A stretch of 26,346 nt of DNA. Origin: Spirogloea muscicola. Lineage: Eukaryota > Streptophyta > Zygnematophyceae > Spirogloeales > Spirogloeaceae. The first letter of the stretch is position 1; each line of letters starts with the position of its first letter. The DNA lies in contig WELB01000099.1 in assembly GCA_009602725.1 (NCBI GenBank), positions 62,511 to 88,856 of the forward strand, given 5' to 3'. Under the pieces are notes generated by a model. That model worked only from the letters and a program-made list of their open reading frames with translations, was not told the DNA's origin and ran no database searches. The position numbers were made by a program, and so were the translations under genes. This document shows positions 1 through 9,495 of this stretch, piece by piece.

Positions 1-190
1 CTCTCCCTCTCTCTCTCTCTCCCCCCCCCCTCCCTCCCACCTACCCTCCACCTCACTTCCACCTTCCCTCCCACTCAAAAACCCCCCTCCTCCCCAGGCT
101 TCACCCACTCTTTGCTTCCTTTCCCTACTCCCCAGTACTTCTCTCCCTCATGCCTCTCCTCCCCTATCTTTCTCCATCCCTCCTTCCCAT
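1..190. repeat. Pyrimidine-rich low-complexity tract inside an intron
   Basis: The first 190 bases are almost only C and T on the + strand, starting with a (CT)n run and a run of ten C. The next exon of gene A starts at 325 in phase 1. In genes B and C the matching phase-1 intron separates the last LRR exon from the first Cys-rich exon, and in gene B that intron also holds a C-run. This tract is therefore best read as the inside of that same intron of gene A. No coding sequence is supported in 1-324. Confidence 0.7.
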
Positions 191-324
191 GACACCCCCT
201 TCCAGATGCACAGACGTTCCGAAGATTGTGATGCCAGTCTACAAAGCACGGCAGGAATGTTTTTAGCACAGTATGCTTGCTCTTGTTCCAACCTGTTAAG
301 ACGACCCGTTCTGTGTTTGTGCAG

Positions 325-3300
325 CTTGCTACAGCCAAGGCCCTCCAGACAACTGCAGATACTCCGTGCCAGATATTGACCGACAATGTGTCACCGAGAT
401 GTGCAAGTAAGTGAGCAACTTGACAAGTAATTGGGTGCTGTCCAGCCCATACCTGTGCTGGTCTTGGAGCAAAAGTATGCTGCACCCTGATCCCAAGATC
501 CTAGATCATCATGGAGAAGGTCGAGATGCTGTTACTTGACTTAGGTGTATCACCTGATATGACGATTACCTGGGCTTGACCTCTTTCACCCTACAGCCGC
601 ACGGCCGTGACTCCACGATGCACGATCCAGGTCCACAAAAAGGACAACACCCCCTGCAACTATGTCACTGGAGCTGATTACGTGCCCCAATGCGCCAATC
701 TTACCTGCCGGTCAGTGCTTGGTCAAGCTTAACAATTTTCCATCTTCCGTTGGTTGCCTGCGAGCTCATCTTCTCTATGAGCACCTCGCCAAGTCAACAG
801 GCTATGTATGCCTTACACCTGCTCACGAATCTTGTATGCAGGGCCAGCGTCTGCACCTACAGTGGTCCCTTGCAGGTTAATCAACATTGCTATCAATACC
901 CACCTGGGTCTACCGCTGATAAATATCCATGGGATGCGCCATGCTTTGATGCGCGGTGCAATAGGTAGGTACTCCATCTGCAAGTCGTTTTCCAAAGCTA
1001 TAGATCAAGGCATGTATCCTACATTGAGGTGCAAGCAGTTAGGGCTGAGGTTGAGGTGTACTGTTGAGCTGAGGTTGTGGTCTAAGATTCTGAAGTTCTT
1101 CTCTCGCAGCAATGGATCGTGCATCTTCCACAACTTCTATGGCACTTTCAGAGACTGCAGGCCGCAAAACATGGGGAAGGCATGCCACAGCCAATTCTGC
1201 AAGTAAGACAGCGGTGCTAGTTCCGGTGCTTATGCTGCATCAGCTGCCCACATTTGCGTCCCTGCATTGTCTGCTCTCACTTAGCAGAAGTCAAGCAGTG
1301 GTTTATAGCTGACTTTTATTCTCAAACAGTGGAACCGGCTACTGCAATATCTACAACGACTACCCCGATGGAGTGGACTGCCTTCCCCTATATTCTGATA
1401 ATTGCGCAAACCGAACCTGCGTGTAAGTACTCAGCCCCTCTTATTAATCGGAGATGGCCTGAGGCTACGCACTGATAGCATGCCAAGGGTGCAAGGAGAC
1501 ACAATCAGCTACTTCTCATCTGTAAGCGTCTATTAAAGCGCCAAGAATTATCCTGGTGGTGGCGCCAAGTCAAGATGTGGAAATAGGGGGGACTCTATAG
1601 TAGATCTCCATACCTCGAAATTTTCCCAAGGTTCACAATACATCGTAATTTGACGGAAAGTTGTTGATTGTTGATGAACAAGTGGAAATCTGTGACGGTG
1701 GGTCTAAGTGGCAACTTCGATCTTATCGTGCTCTTTATTGCTGCAGAAAAGGCCGTTGTCAAGCCATGGCTAGTGGCAGGACATCTTGCGATCCCAGCGG
1801 GCATTGGAGAGGATATGGGCCTGTTGAGGACTATGGCAACGACCCTCCTTACTACGGCAGTTACCCTCCAGTACCGCCTCCCACTGAGTGCCTCCTTTAT
1901 CAATGCTCAGCACCAGATGTGTAAGTAAATACACCTCTTATAGAGATTTCGGAAAGTACAGCCATGAAGCCAACAAGCCACACCCATAGCTTCGTCCTAA
2001 GCCCTACGACATGAATAGCCCGTAAAAATTTTGCTGATGAGTCCTAGAAGCTCTTATGGCTACTCTAATGTACTCCATACAAGTGGCATGAGCATATGCC
2101 TCCAAACTTGCTTGCCTGATGTTACCCCTGGCCGCATGTCTTGTGGCAACCTTTGTTCTTTGCCGAGATCTGAAGGCTTGGGGAGTCAACATGTGCTGTT
2201 CTGCTGCAGCTACGGATCTTCCTTCTGTGATGCTGGTCAAGCTCCAAGCACAACGTCGTGTCAGAGCACTTACAAGTGCACTAATGCCTACTTATGTAGG
2301 TGAGCTCAAGGTGCTCAGCAAATGTGAGGATGAGTAGTAAAGCACATGGCTTGGCAGATGAGCAGACCTCTCTCTCTACCTGTTAAGATGACTTGAGGGC
2401 TTGATGCGCAGCCAAACGATAGACCACTTCAAGTCCTAAGCGAGAAGATTATAGCACTTCTGGTTAGCCAAAGATAAAGTTGGTGCACTGGCGGCATTAA
2501 GGCTCACCTGTTGGAAGCAGTGTCCTCCAGAGATGCGGCCGTTCTGATTTGTACATTGCTCATACCTCTAATACCTTCATGGCTCTAAAGTATGCACCAA
2601 GTGGTTGCAGAGATGGCTATTGTGACGAGAGCGTCAAGCACAATCTGACCGATGGCACAAATTGCGGCCCATCTACAGGAAATACCTGCTCCAAAAGAGA
2701 ATGCAGGTTATAATCCTCGAGACAATGTGAATGCTTTTGCTTTGCATGAAGCCATTGCATCGGAACACAGATCCCCAGGTTTTCACACATCTGTGTAATA
2801 TGTAGGGCATTAATGCAGAAACTCTTGATCACATGCACAGGTCTGGCAATTGTGAGATAGAGCAATTGTACCCAAACGGCACTTTCTGCGATGTCAATGA
2901 GATCAACGCCACTGCAATTGATCCCCGGTGCCAGGTCAACTCATGCAAGTAAGCTTCATGATTGTGGTTGACGGGTGCTTGACAGACTAGGAGTGCCTGT
3001 CTGCCTAGCAGAGTCCAGATTGGGGATGTACATGGTTATATCCTGGACATTATGCGAAGTTGGAAAGACATTCTGTTCCTCAGGTTGCACACGATCTGTT
3101 GCTAAACAAACCACTCCATGCTCTTCATATGAGCACTTGCTGTTTTCAATCTATTGCAGAGATGGCGAATGTACAGCTGTGGACAGCTTCAAGCCGGCCG
3201 GCACCCAGTGCTTTGGGGACGGCTGGAACTCAATCACGGAGATATATGGATGCCACAATGAAGAATGCTGTCCCCGTTGTGATGGTGCAGGCAAGTGCAT

Positions 3301-3481
3301 CGAAGTAATGGACGGCCAACCTTGTACCAACTGCACAGGTGGCTATTGCTCCGAACAGCCAGGTGGGTGCGAACCTAATGGTTGTGTATGCAACAGCGGT
3401 GAATGTCGCAACAATGTTGGCGTTTACTGGTATGGGATCTACTACCAATACGATTCCGGTGATGCTTACTACTTAGACTAG
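325..3481 (+). CDS. Gene A: multi-exon cysteine-rich extracellular protein, 5' part outside the window
   Basis: Ten exons are visible: 325-406, 597-710, 842-964, 1110-1202, 1330-1422, 1747-1920, 2210-2299, 2611-2706, 2841-2948 and 3160-3481 (TAG stop). All have GT-AG borders, and together they give about 430 codons in one open frame. The first starts in phase 1; all later introns are phase 2, so each exon is a symmetric module. Each holds about four to six Cys with a D/N-G-x-x-C core, for example DGTNC and NGTFC, and usually ends in C-K, C-R or C-V. Several N-x-S/T sequons (NLT, NCT, NGT) fit a secreted glycoprotein. The 1747-1920 exon is rich in Pro and Tyr. The last exon is Cys-dense and ends in a Tyr-rich tail. 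The same exon phases and closing-module layout as genes B and C suggest an LRR half lies left of the window. Introns hold no other gene. Function is unknown; the secreted location is inferred. Confidence 0.85.
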
Positions 3482-4125
3482 TCGCCTGGGCACTTAAGAA
3501 GCATCTCAAGAAGCATAATTGCACCAAAAGCTGTATGGCCTTCCATCACCCCTAGGCCTCGCGAGCTTGCTTGACGAGCTGAGTACGTCTACTACTATAT
3601 AAGCTCAGGACACGTTGGCGAGAATAGAGTGTTGCAGTCGTTCTTGGCAGAACAGTAACTGCTCAAATGTCCTGCAGCCAACTTCCCAGCCAATACACAT
3701 TGCCTATTTTTATTGTTTGCAATCACCACGGACTTGTAGGCTAATATTAGCCCTAGTGAGCTCCAGGCCCTTGAGGCCTAAACAAGCCTACATGCTACCT
3801 CTTGGCACGGTCTTCAGCCATTTCATTCTACCATTGGGATTTACTTGGTGCTACTTTCTCTTCAGGGCTGTCTTCCTGTACAGTTAGGGATTACCAGCAT
3901 TCGAAAGCAGTCTTTGATACGTCGCAACTTATTTAGCGACTTCTGCATGTCGAGTGTTGCAATATGGTGAGACAGCGGGTCGGGTTGGGTCATCACCTGA
4001 CTCAGCCTAGTGGGCCGCAGGAGCCTCCCCGTAGAATGGTGCCCCTGCACATCGTGCTTAAGTCCCCATGCTGGATCGGAGGCGACTGCTGCTCCGGTCC
4101 TCCCTAGCCATGGCTGCCACTCACT
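3482..4125. other. 3' flank of gene A, no gene seen
   Basis: After the gene A stop there is mixed-composition sequence with short, unrelated ORFs and no recognisable protein. TATATAAG at 3596-3603 resembles a TATA box, but no supported gene follows. The stretch probably holds the 3' untranslated region of gene A and intergenic DNA. Confidence 0.5.
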
Positions 4126-4322
4126 GTGAGAGGGCGGAGCCTCAGCTTTCTGCTTGACAGTGTGGCTGATCTCTGTGTGAGTCCGGGATCTGTGTGAGGG
4201 TGGAGTCTCAGCTGTCTGTGTGACAGTGTGGCTAATCTCTGTGCGAGGTCGAATTTCTGTGAGGGCGGAGCCTCAGCTGGCTGTGCGACAGTGAGGCTAA
4301 TCTCTGTGTGAGGATGTGTGTG
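4126..4322. repeat. Tandem repeat, about 3 units of 66 bp
   Basis: Three successive units begin near 4126, 4192 and 4259. Each contains a GAGGGYGGAGYCTCAGCT-like segment, then a GACAGTG core and CTAATCTCTGTG. The units differ by scattered substitutions. A minus-strand ORF across the array only reflects the repeat and is not treated as a gene. Confidence 0.8.
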
Positions 4323-4507
4323 CCGCCACGAGCGGATATGCACCTGAGGCGTCGAGATGAGGGCGATCTGCTGGTCCTTCAAAGAAAGGGAAATATCTAG
4401 TTGAGGACCTTGAGTGGAGGAGACAAGAAGCGGAGGCTGCTTAACATTATCGACAGGAGCAACACCTGGAGCAGCCAGAGCAGGAAGGCCTTCACTGCAG
4501 GCGTGCT

Positions 4508-4581
4508 TTATGTAATACTAGCCCAAAGGACGCTCTTCGAGTAACTTCATGCACAGTGAGGAGGAGCTTAGTATTACATAA
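4508..4581. repeat. Perfect 13-bp inverted repeat with 48-bp spacer
   Basis: TTATGTAATACTA at 4508-4520 is matched exactly by its reverse complement at 4569-4581. The arms are AT-rich and could be the ends of a very small foldback element or a transcript hairpin. No other copy was noticed in the window. Confidence 0.7.
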
Positions 4582-5309
4582 GCTTAGTATCAACATTCAG
4601 TATCACCACCAGAGCTTGGCTGCTTTGTGAGCGCGATGTGCCCACATGGCTGTTAGCAGTTTGGGGCTTCCACCCCTGCTCTTGGCCTACAAGATTCTTG
4701 TCATGCCATCCCCGCCAGATGGCTACTGCTACAAGGACACTTTGCCGGTCAATGGAGTATAAGTGGCTGGACTTATCCAGCTCGGGTGGGACCACCAATA
4801 GCCACTTGGCGGCTGCGCTTCATCTTAGCTTGCCACCTGGTTGTTCTACATGCAGGCCGCTATTTCTGCCCACCGACTCTCGCGGCTGTCGTGCAAACCT
4901 TGCGCACCATCTGACAGTGCTAAACCCTTTCTTAATGAATGGAGCATTTGACTGAGTGAGAGCTTAGAAGCCGCCACCGCACGCCCGTGAAGGAGAGTTG
5001 CATGTGAAGCTGCACGTAAGCAGCTTGCAACACAGTAGCCTTCGGCTTCGACTCTTCTATGCGGCACAGCAGACGGCAGCCTGCAAGCTCCTTGAATTCC
5101 AGCATCTATCGCTGCTCCAATCTTACAAGATAGTTATAGCCATACACTGCACGATGAGTAAGAATGCTCTGTCCTGCATCATGGGAGCACTGCCATGTAA
5201 ACGTTCCACACCTTGGGGGCGTGCAGAGTTGCATCAACGTTTCTTTAGCTGCATTTTGAATTCTCGGAACTTCTCCGAGCCGTCAGAGGCCGTCAGCTTT
5301 GAGGCTGTC
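4582..5309. other. Intergenic stretch, no supported gene
   Basis: Only short overlapping ORFs on both strands are present, none with a recognisable domain or with the Cys-module exon pattern. The segment near 4715-4760 begins like a Cys-module exon (acceptor cag, then D-G-Y-C), but a stop follows after about 14 codons. It is at most a decayed exon remnant. Confidence 0.45.
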
Positions 5310-5699
5310 AGCCTCGTGACTCAGGTTACGTGCCGCCATCCAGCCCCTTCGGACCCTGTCCATTCCTTTTTGGGCTGGACCCTCACAGCCATCGCCCCCT
5401 TCTGGAAAAGCTCTCTCGATGGATTTTGTATCGACCTGACCCTCGGCCCTTTCTATTGCCCTGAAGAGTCCGTTCGGTTGCCGCTTGGGTGACCTTCGTG
5501 TTCCCGGCATCCGGCCTCCGCCTCTCACGGGGTGGGCCTTGGGGCGACCCCCACACATCATGAAGGGAGAATGGCACCCAGTAGCACTCCTAGTCTGGGG
5601 GCCGTACGTGCCGTACGTGGGAGGTCTTGTGCGAGACGGTGAAGCTGTAACGTCCCCACCGTTACGTGACGTTTAACTTTGGTTTAAACGCTAACGCTT

Positions 5700-6002
5700 A
5701 GTAACGGCACGCGGCCTCAGTATCGTTGGCGTGCGACACGTGGGCGACGCGCGTCAGTGACGCGCGGCGCGCCGCGGCTCGCCGGGCCGCCGGGCGGCAT
5801 GGCCGCCTGGCCGCCTTATGGCCGCCGCATGGCCGCCAGGTCGCCAGGCGGCATAGCCGCCTGGCCGCCGGACCGCCAGGCCCGTAGTGACATGCTCGTG
5901 ACGCGTGTGGCGCTGTGACGCGCCTGACGGCGCCGCGCCACGCAGGGCGGCGCCGCGCAGGGCGGCACCACGCCGCGCAGGGCGGCGCCGCCGGCCCCAC
6001 GA
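5700..6002. repeat. GC-rich block of short direct and inverted repeats
   Basis: The segment is very GC-rich and made of GGCGGC, GCCGCC and GCGCAGGGCGGC words. A perfect 9-bp stem with loop ATA lies at 5844-5864 (CCAGGCGGC / GCCGCCTGG). About three copies of a GCGCAGGGCGGCGCC-like unit lie near 5938-5995. An ambiguous base (N) follows at 6003, which fits a region that is hard to sequence. ORFs across it are compositional artefacts. Confidence 0.75.
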
Positions 6003-6190
6003 NGACCTGCGACTGCTTAGCAGGGGTTACTGAGTGATTAGTAGCTGCTTTGTTTCTTCTTGTGTGCTTGTCTTTCTTAGTGCTTCACCTCAGTGCTTCG
6101 CTTAGCCCCCTTCTTGAACTGTGTTCATTCTTTTTCTTGGGCTGCTGGCTGTTCCAGCCCATATCCTCAATGGGCGAGCCCTTTCTTCCT
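6003..6190 (+). mobile_element. 5'-truncated non-LTR retrotransposon fragment: last codons plus 3' tail
   Basis: Directly after the N, the + strand reads D-L-R-L-L-S-R-G-Y-stop (TGA at 6031-6033), matching the ends at 9.5, 18.4, 18.76 and 25.3 kb. It is followed by GTAGCTGCTTTGTTTCTTC, also seen near 7470 (+) and 18735 (-), and by a hairpin copy near 6124-6190. The coding part is only about 30 bp, so this is a severely 5'-truncated insertion or one whose 5' part is hidden at the N. Confidence 0.65.
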
Positions 6191-7458
6191 GGGGAGGGTG
6201 GCACATGAAGCACTATAAGTAGGGCTGAGACCTGCCTCAGGGCACCGGTCGAAGTCAGCGAAGCCCACGCCAGAGAGAGGCGCGCAGCCCTGCTGCCGCC
6301 TGCTGCCGCAGCTCGTCCACGCAGGCCTGCTACTGCCTGCTGCTGCAGCCCGACGCCGCAACCCGTCCCTGCGGATCTTCCTCGGCTCTTCTGAAGGTAG
6401 ACTGTGGCCGCTCCCTTTGGGGACAGTTGCTGGCCCGTACCGAGAGGTGAGTCGCCGCCTGTCGCCGGCGCCTCAGGGCAAGGTTATCCGCTGCGCGTGT
6501 ATGTGGTACTTCTCTGTGCTGGGGGTTTCGTCTCTAAACCCTAGCGACCGAAACCAATCAGCACGTTCTAACCCTTGACTGTCTGTGAAGGGTCTAGAAC
6601 GCTTCAGAAGCCATGCATACCATTCCCGCTGTCTCTCTTTCTGTGAGCACCAAACAGTGCTGTTAATCCTTACCAAGGATTCCAGATAATTGTGGTCAAG
6701 TTCCCCGTTTTACCTGCACTCCAGGGCCGTTAGCCTCGTGCTGCGTGGTGCATGCTGTTGAATCTTGGTCTTCGTTACTGCTCTTTCAGAACTCAATGAG
6801 AGTTCAGGCGGTGGAGTACCACCATTACTCAATTGGGATCAGGCAATGGAGGAACGACTTCTCAAGGGAGTGCCGCACACCGTCCGCGATTTCTTGACCA
6901 TGGTGGTGATGGCAGCAGACTCCGAGGGGAAGCAGCTCTTATGATTGAGGCGAGGGCTGTGGGAAAGGCCAGCATGAAAAGGAAAAGGGCGAGGTGAAAG
7001 CGGGGACTGTCCGGTGAGGTCGCGGGCCGCTCCGGTGGGCCGCCCTCGCAAGCCGCCATGCTGGCGACGTGGCGCGCTCGCTGACGGGCCGGCGCTCACC
7101 GCAAGAGCGGGCAGAGGCCCACACCTCAGATACCCATCCAGCCCTCGAGCCTTGCCGAGAATCGCTGGTCGCCATACCCTTTCTTGTGTCATTGTTCTTC
7201 TTTTCTGGGCTGGCCAATCACAGCCATCGCCCTCCACTGCAAGAGCCTTTCTCTCATTGTGGTATCTACAATTTTCTGTATACTTTGGGCTCAGTGGGCT
7301 CCAGTCACCCTCTCATAATTGTCAAAAGAAAGACTCTTCCAGCAGAAGTCGATGGCTGTGATTGGCCAGTCCAGAATAATTTGAAAAAAATCGAAGGGAT
7401 CAGAGAAAGCACACAGTGACTCGACTGGCCACGAGGCTCTCGGTGACCCCTTTTGAGG

Positions 7459-7665
7459 ATTGCTGAGGGATTCGTAGCTGCTTTGTTTCTTCTTGTGCTT
7501 GTATTTCTTCGCGCTTCCCCTAAGCGCGCCATTTCTTCTTTATGAGCAGCCGCAGGTCATAGACTGGTCTCCGAGTAGCGGGTCCCCTCTTCGGCTCCAA
7601 CGGACTCCGCACTTCGGCTCCTTCGGACCTTGTCCATTCCTTTGGGCTGGCCTTTCCCAGCCACC
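7459..7665 (+). mobile_element. Retroelement 3'-tail fragment
   Basis: A segment starting near 7459 repeats the tail that follows the stop codon at 6031, including GTAGCTGCTTTGTTTCTTC. About 150 bases on comes the GGACCTTGTCCATTC word and the hairpin core at 7624-7665. The protein-ending codons are not preserved here. Confidence 0.5.
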
Positions 7666-8997
7666 GGTCAATCTGGCCGTGCTGTTCCCTCTTCTCTATG
7701 AGCACTTCCCTTGGCCTGAACCAGAGACTCGGCCAATGCACGACTGGCACGTAGATGCATCGCGCGTGCCATTGACCAGCTGCAGCGGGAGGTTGGGGCC
7801 GGGGCCGACCAGGGAGGGGCGGGGCGGGCAGCCGCGGGCCCGCGTCGGCGCCGGCCATCGCTAAAGAGGCGGGTGCCATAATATGTCGGCACCGCCCAGT
7901 GGATAGGCCAAGCTCGGCAAATCCCCGCCCGCCCGGCGGCCCAGCACCCCGTTGGAGCGCCCACTAAGACAATGCCACGTTAAGACGCAGTGTGATTTGG
8001 CGCTTTCCTGGCCCCTTCGAAGTTGTACATCTTCCCTTATTTAGGCCTAGGCTTGCCAATCACAGCCATCGCCCTCTGCTGGAAGAGGCTTGCTTCTTGA
8101 ATGGCTCTGCGTGGACGACCTGCCATCGCCGCCTGGCTCCGTCAGAGCTGGCGGGCCAGGGTGGGCCATCGAAGAAAAAGAACAAGGCATCTTTGTCGGT
8201 GCAAGCGGGCTTGGAGCGAGGGCTGTGAAAAGCAGCCCGAAAAGAAGGACTAGGTCCGGGGGTGCCGGACAGCGGAAAGAAAGGGCGCGCCCATAGAGAA
8301 AGGGGGCCAGCAAAGCCAGCCCAGAAAGAATGGACAATGTCAGCGGAAAGCTGTGCAAGGCCAACCCAGAGACAAACAGGTCTTCAAGAGTTAGAGCGTC
8401 GTTCTTTTGGACTTGGACTTTCTGGGACGCTCTAAGGAGAAAGAAGAAAGTGCTCGCCAGTTGAGGATAGGGGCTGGAAAAGCGGCTTCCAAGAGAGAGA
8501 AGTGCTCGCCCATAGAGCGGTGGCTGGGAGAGGCCAGCCCAGGTAAAAGAATGCACAAAGGACGACGGAGTCCAGAGCAACGCACGCGCGGCACGTTCGC
8601 TCGCCAGTCTGAAATGAGAGCCCCGCCTGGTGGCCGCCTGACGTGAGCACCCAGGCTGGCGCCCTCCTGCCCGTTTGGGGGCCTCGTGTCGGCGAGCGTG
8701 CGTGTCGGTCAAGCCACCGCCGCCATGGGAAGCGAGCGGTCACCGATCCACATATGCCGCATATTATTTGTGCCTTGATCGGCACGGCTCCGTCATTTGC
8801 AGCTAGCCCACGGGCACGCCGGCGGGCGCGCAGCCGCGACTGTGCGCTGCGCCACGTAAGTGGGTCTTACCAAACGCCGCGGAAGCGGAAAAGAGGCAAA
8901 CGCATGAACGGAAGAGAGGCATGCTCTTCCATTTCACCCTTTTTGGGCTTGCTTACATACGTAATTGCTTGTGTACTTCAGCGCTTTTCGGCCCATT

Positions 8998-9118
8998 TCG
9001 GACCTTGTCAAATCTTTCCGGACTGGTTTTTCACGGCCGTCGCCCCCTTGAAAAAGAAGGAGCTCTCGCCCATTGAGGATAGGGGCTGGAACAGCCAGCC
9101 CAAAAAAGAATGGACAAA
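8998..9118. repeat. Two hairpin-tail copies in head-to-head arrangement
   Basis: A plus-orientation copy (8998-9047) and a minus-orientation copy (9063-9118) of the same tail repeat face each other with about 15 bases between them, making a roughly 120-bp imperfect inverted repeat. The minus copy has a perfect internal stem, GGGCTGG-AACAG-CCAGCCC. Confidence 0.6.
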
Positions 9119-9495
9119 GTACGAGAAGGGAGCCAAAAGGCTCACATTCTCTTCTTGGGCTGGCCTCTCATAGAGAAGAAGTGATCGCTCATAGAGAAGA
9201 GTGCCATCTCATAGCCATCGTCTTACTGTAGAGAAAAAAAAGAAACAGCTCTTATAATTTACGGCAATGGCTGTGAGAGGCCAGCCCAACGGAATGTACA
9301 AAATCTGGATGGGCTGAAACAAAGCAGCTGTCACCTTCTTTCTTCCAGAATGAAGAGTGCTCGCCCATGGAGCTGACTCAAAGAAGAAGGCTCGCCCATA
9401 AAGAAAGAGGGGCTGGCAAAGCCAGCCCAAAAAGAATGGACAATGTCCAAAGCCAAAGAATGAGAAGCCGAGGAAGGACTCCTCTACTCTACCAA

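Larger units (their letters stand above)
5310..9495. mobile_element. Block of retroelement 3'-tail fragments in both orientations
   Basis: This 4.2-kb block has no supported host exon. It is studded with copies of one short hairpin repeat. Plus-orientation copies lie near 5351-5397, 6124-6190, 7189-7250, 7624-7665, 8041-8090 and 8998-9047. Minus-orientation copies lie near 6951-6985, 7335-7380, 8215-8250, 8285-8372, 8450-8561, 9063-9118, 9262-9300 and 9360-9450. The plus form reads GGACCTTGTCCATTC, then TTTGGGCTGGCC, a few bases, and CACAGCC. The same repeat follows the end of the retrotransposon ORF at three sites, so these are probably 3' tails of 5'-truncated insertions. Exact borders and target-site duplications could not be set by eye. 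Confidence 0.7.

Noticed and set aside
335-406. Alternative acceptor giving the first gene A exon a phase-2 start at 335
   Set aside because: The acceptor before 325 gives a phase-1 start like the first Cys exon of genes B and C and keeps an extra Cys, so it fits the family better.
75-485. Minus-strand ORF of 136 codons
   Set aside because: It is antisense to the first visible exon of gene A and to pyrimidine-rich sequence; composition explains it.
3596-3603. TATATAAG as a promoter
   Set aside because: No supported gene follows on the + strand; it lies in the likely 3' UTR of gene A.
4638-4955. 105-codon plus-strand ORF
   Set aside because: No domain, no conserved exon borders, and an equally long shadow ORF on the other strand.
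5698-6000. 100-codon Arg/Ala-rich minus-strand ORF
   Set aside because: It only reflects the GC-rich repeat block.
6214-6220. TATAAGT as a promoter
   Set aside because: It is followed by repeat-derived sequence without a convincing ORF; chance occurrence is plausible.
8047-8712. 221-codon minus-strand ORF
   Set aside because: It runs through several hairpin-repeat copies in mixed orientation; no protein family recognised.
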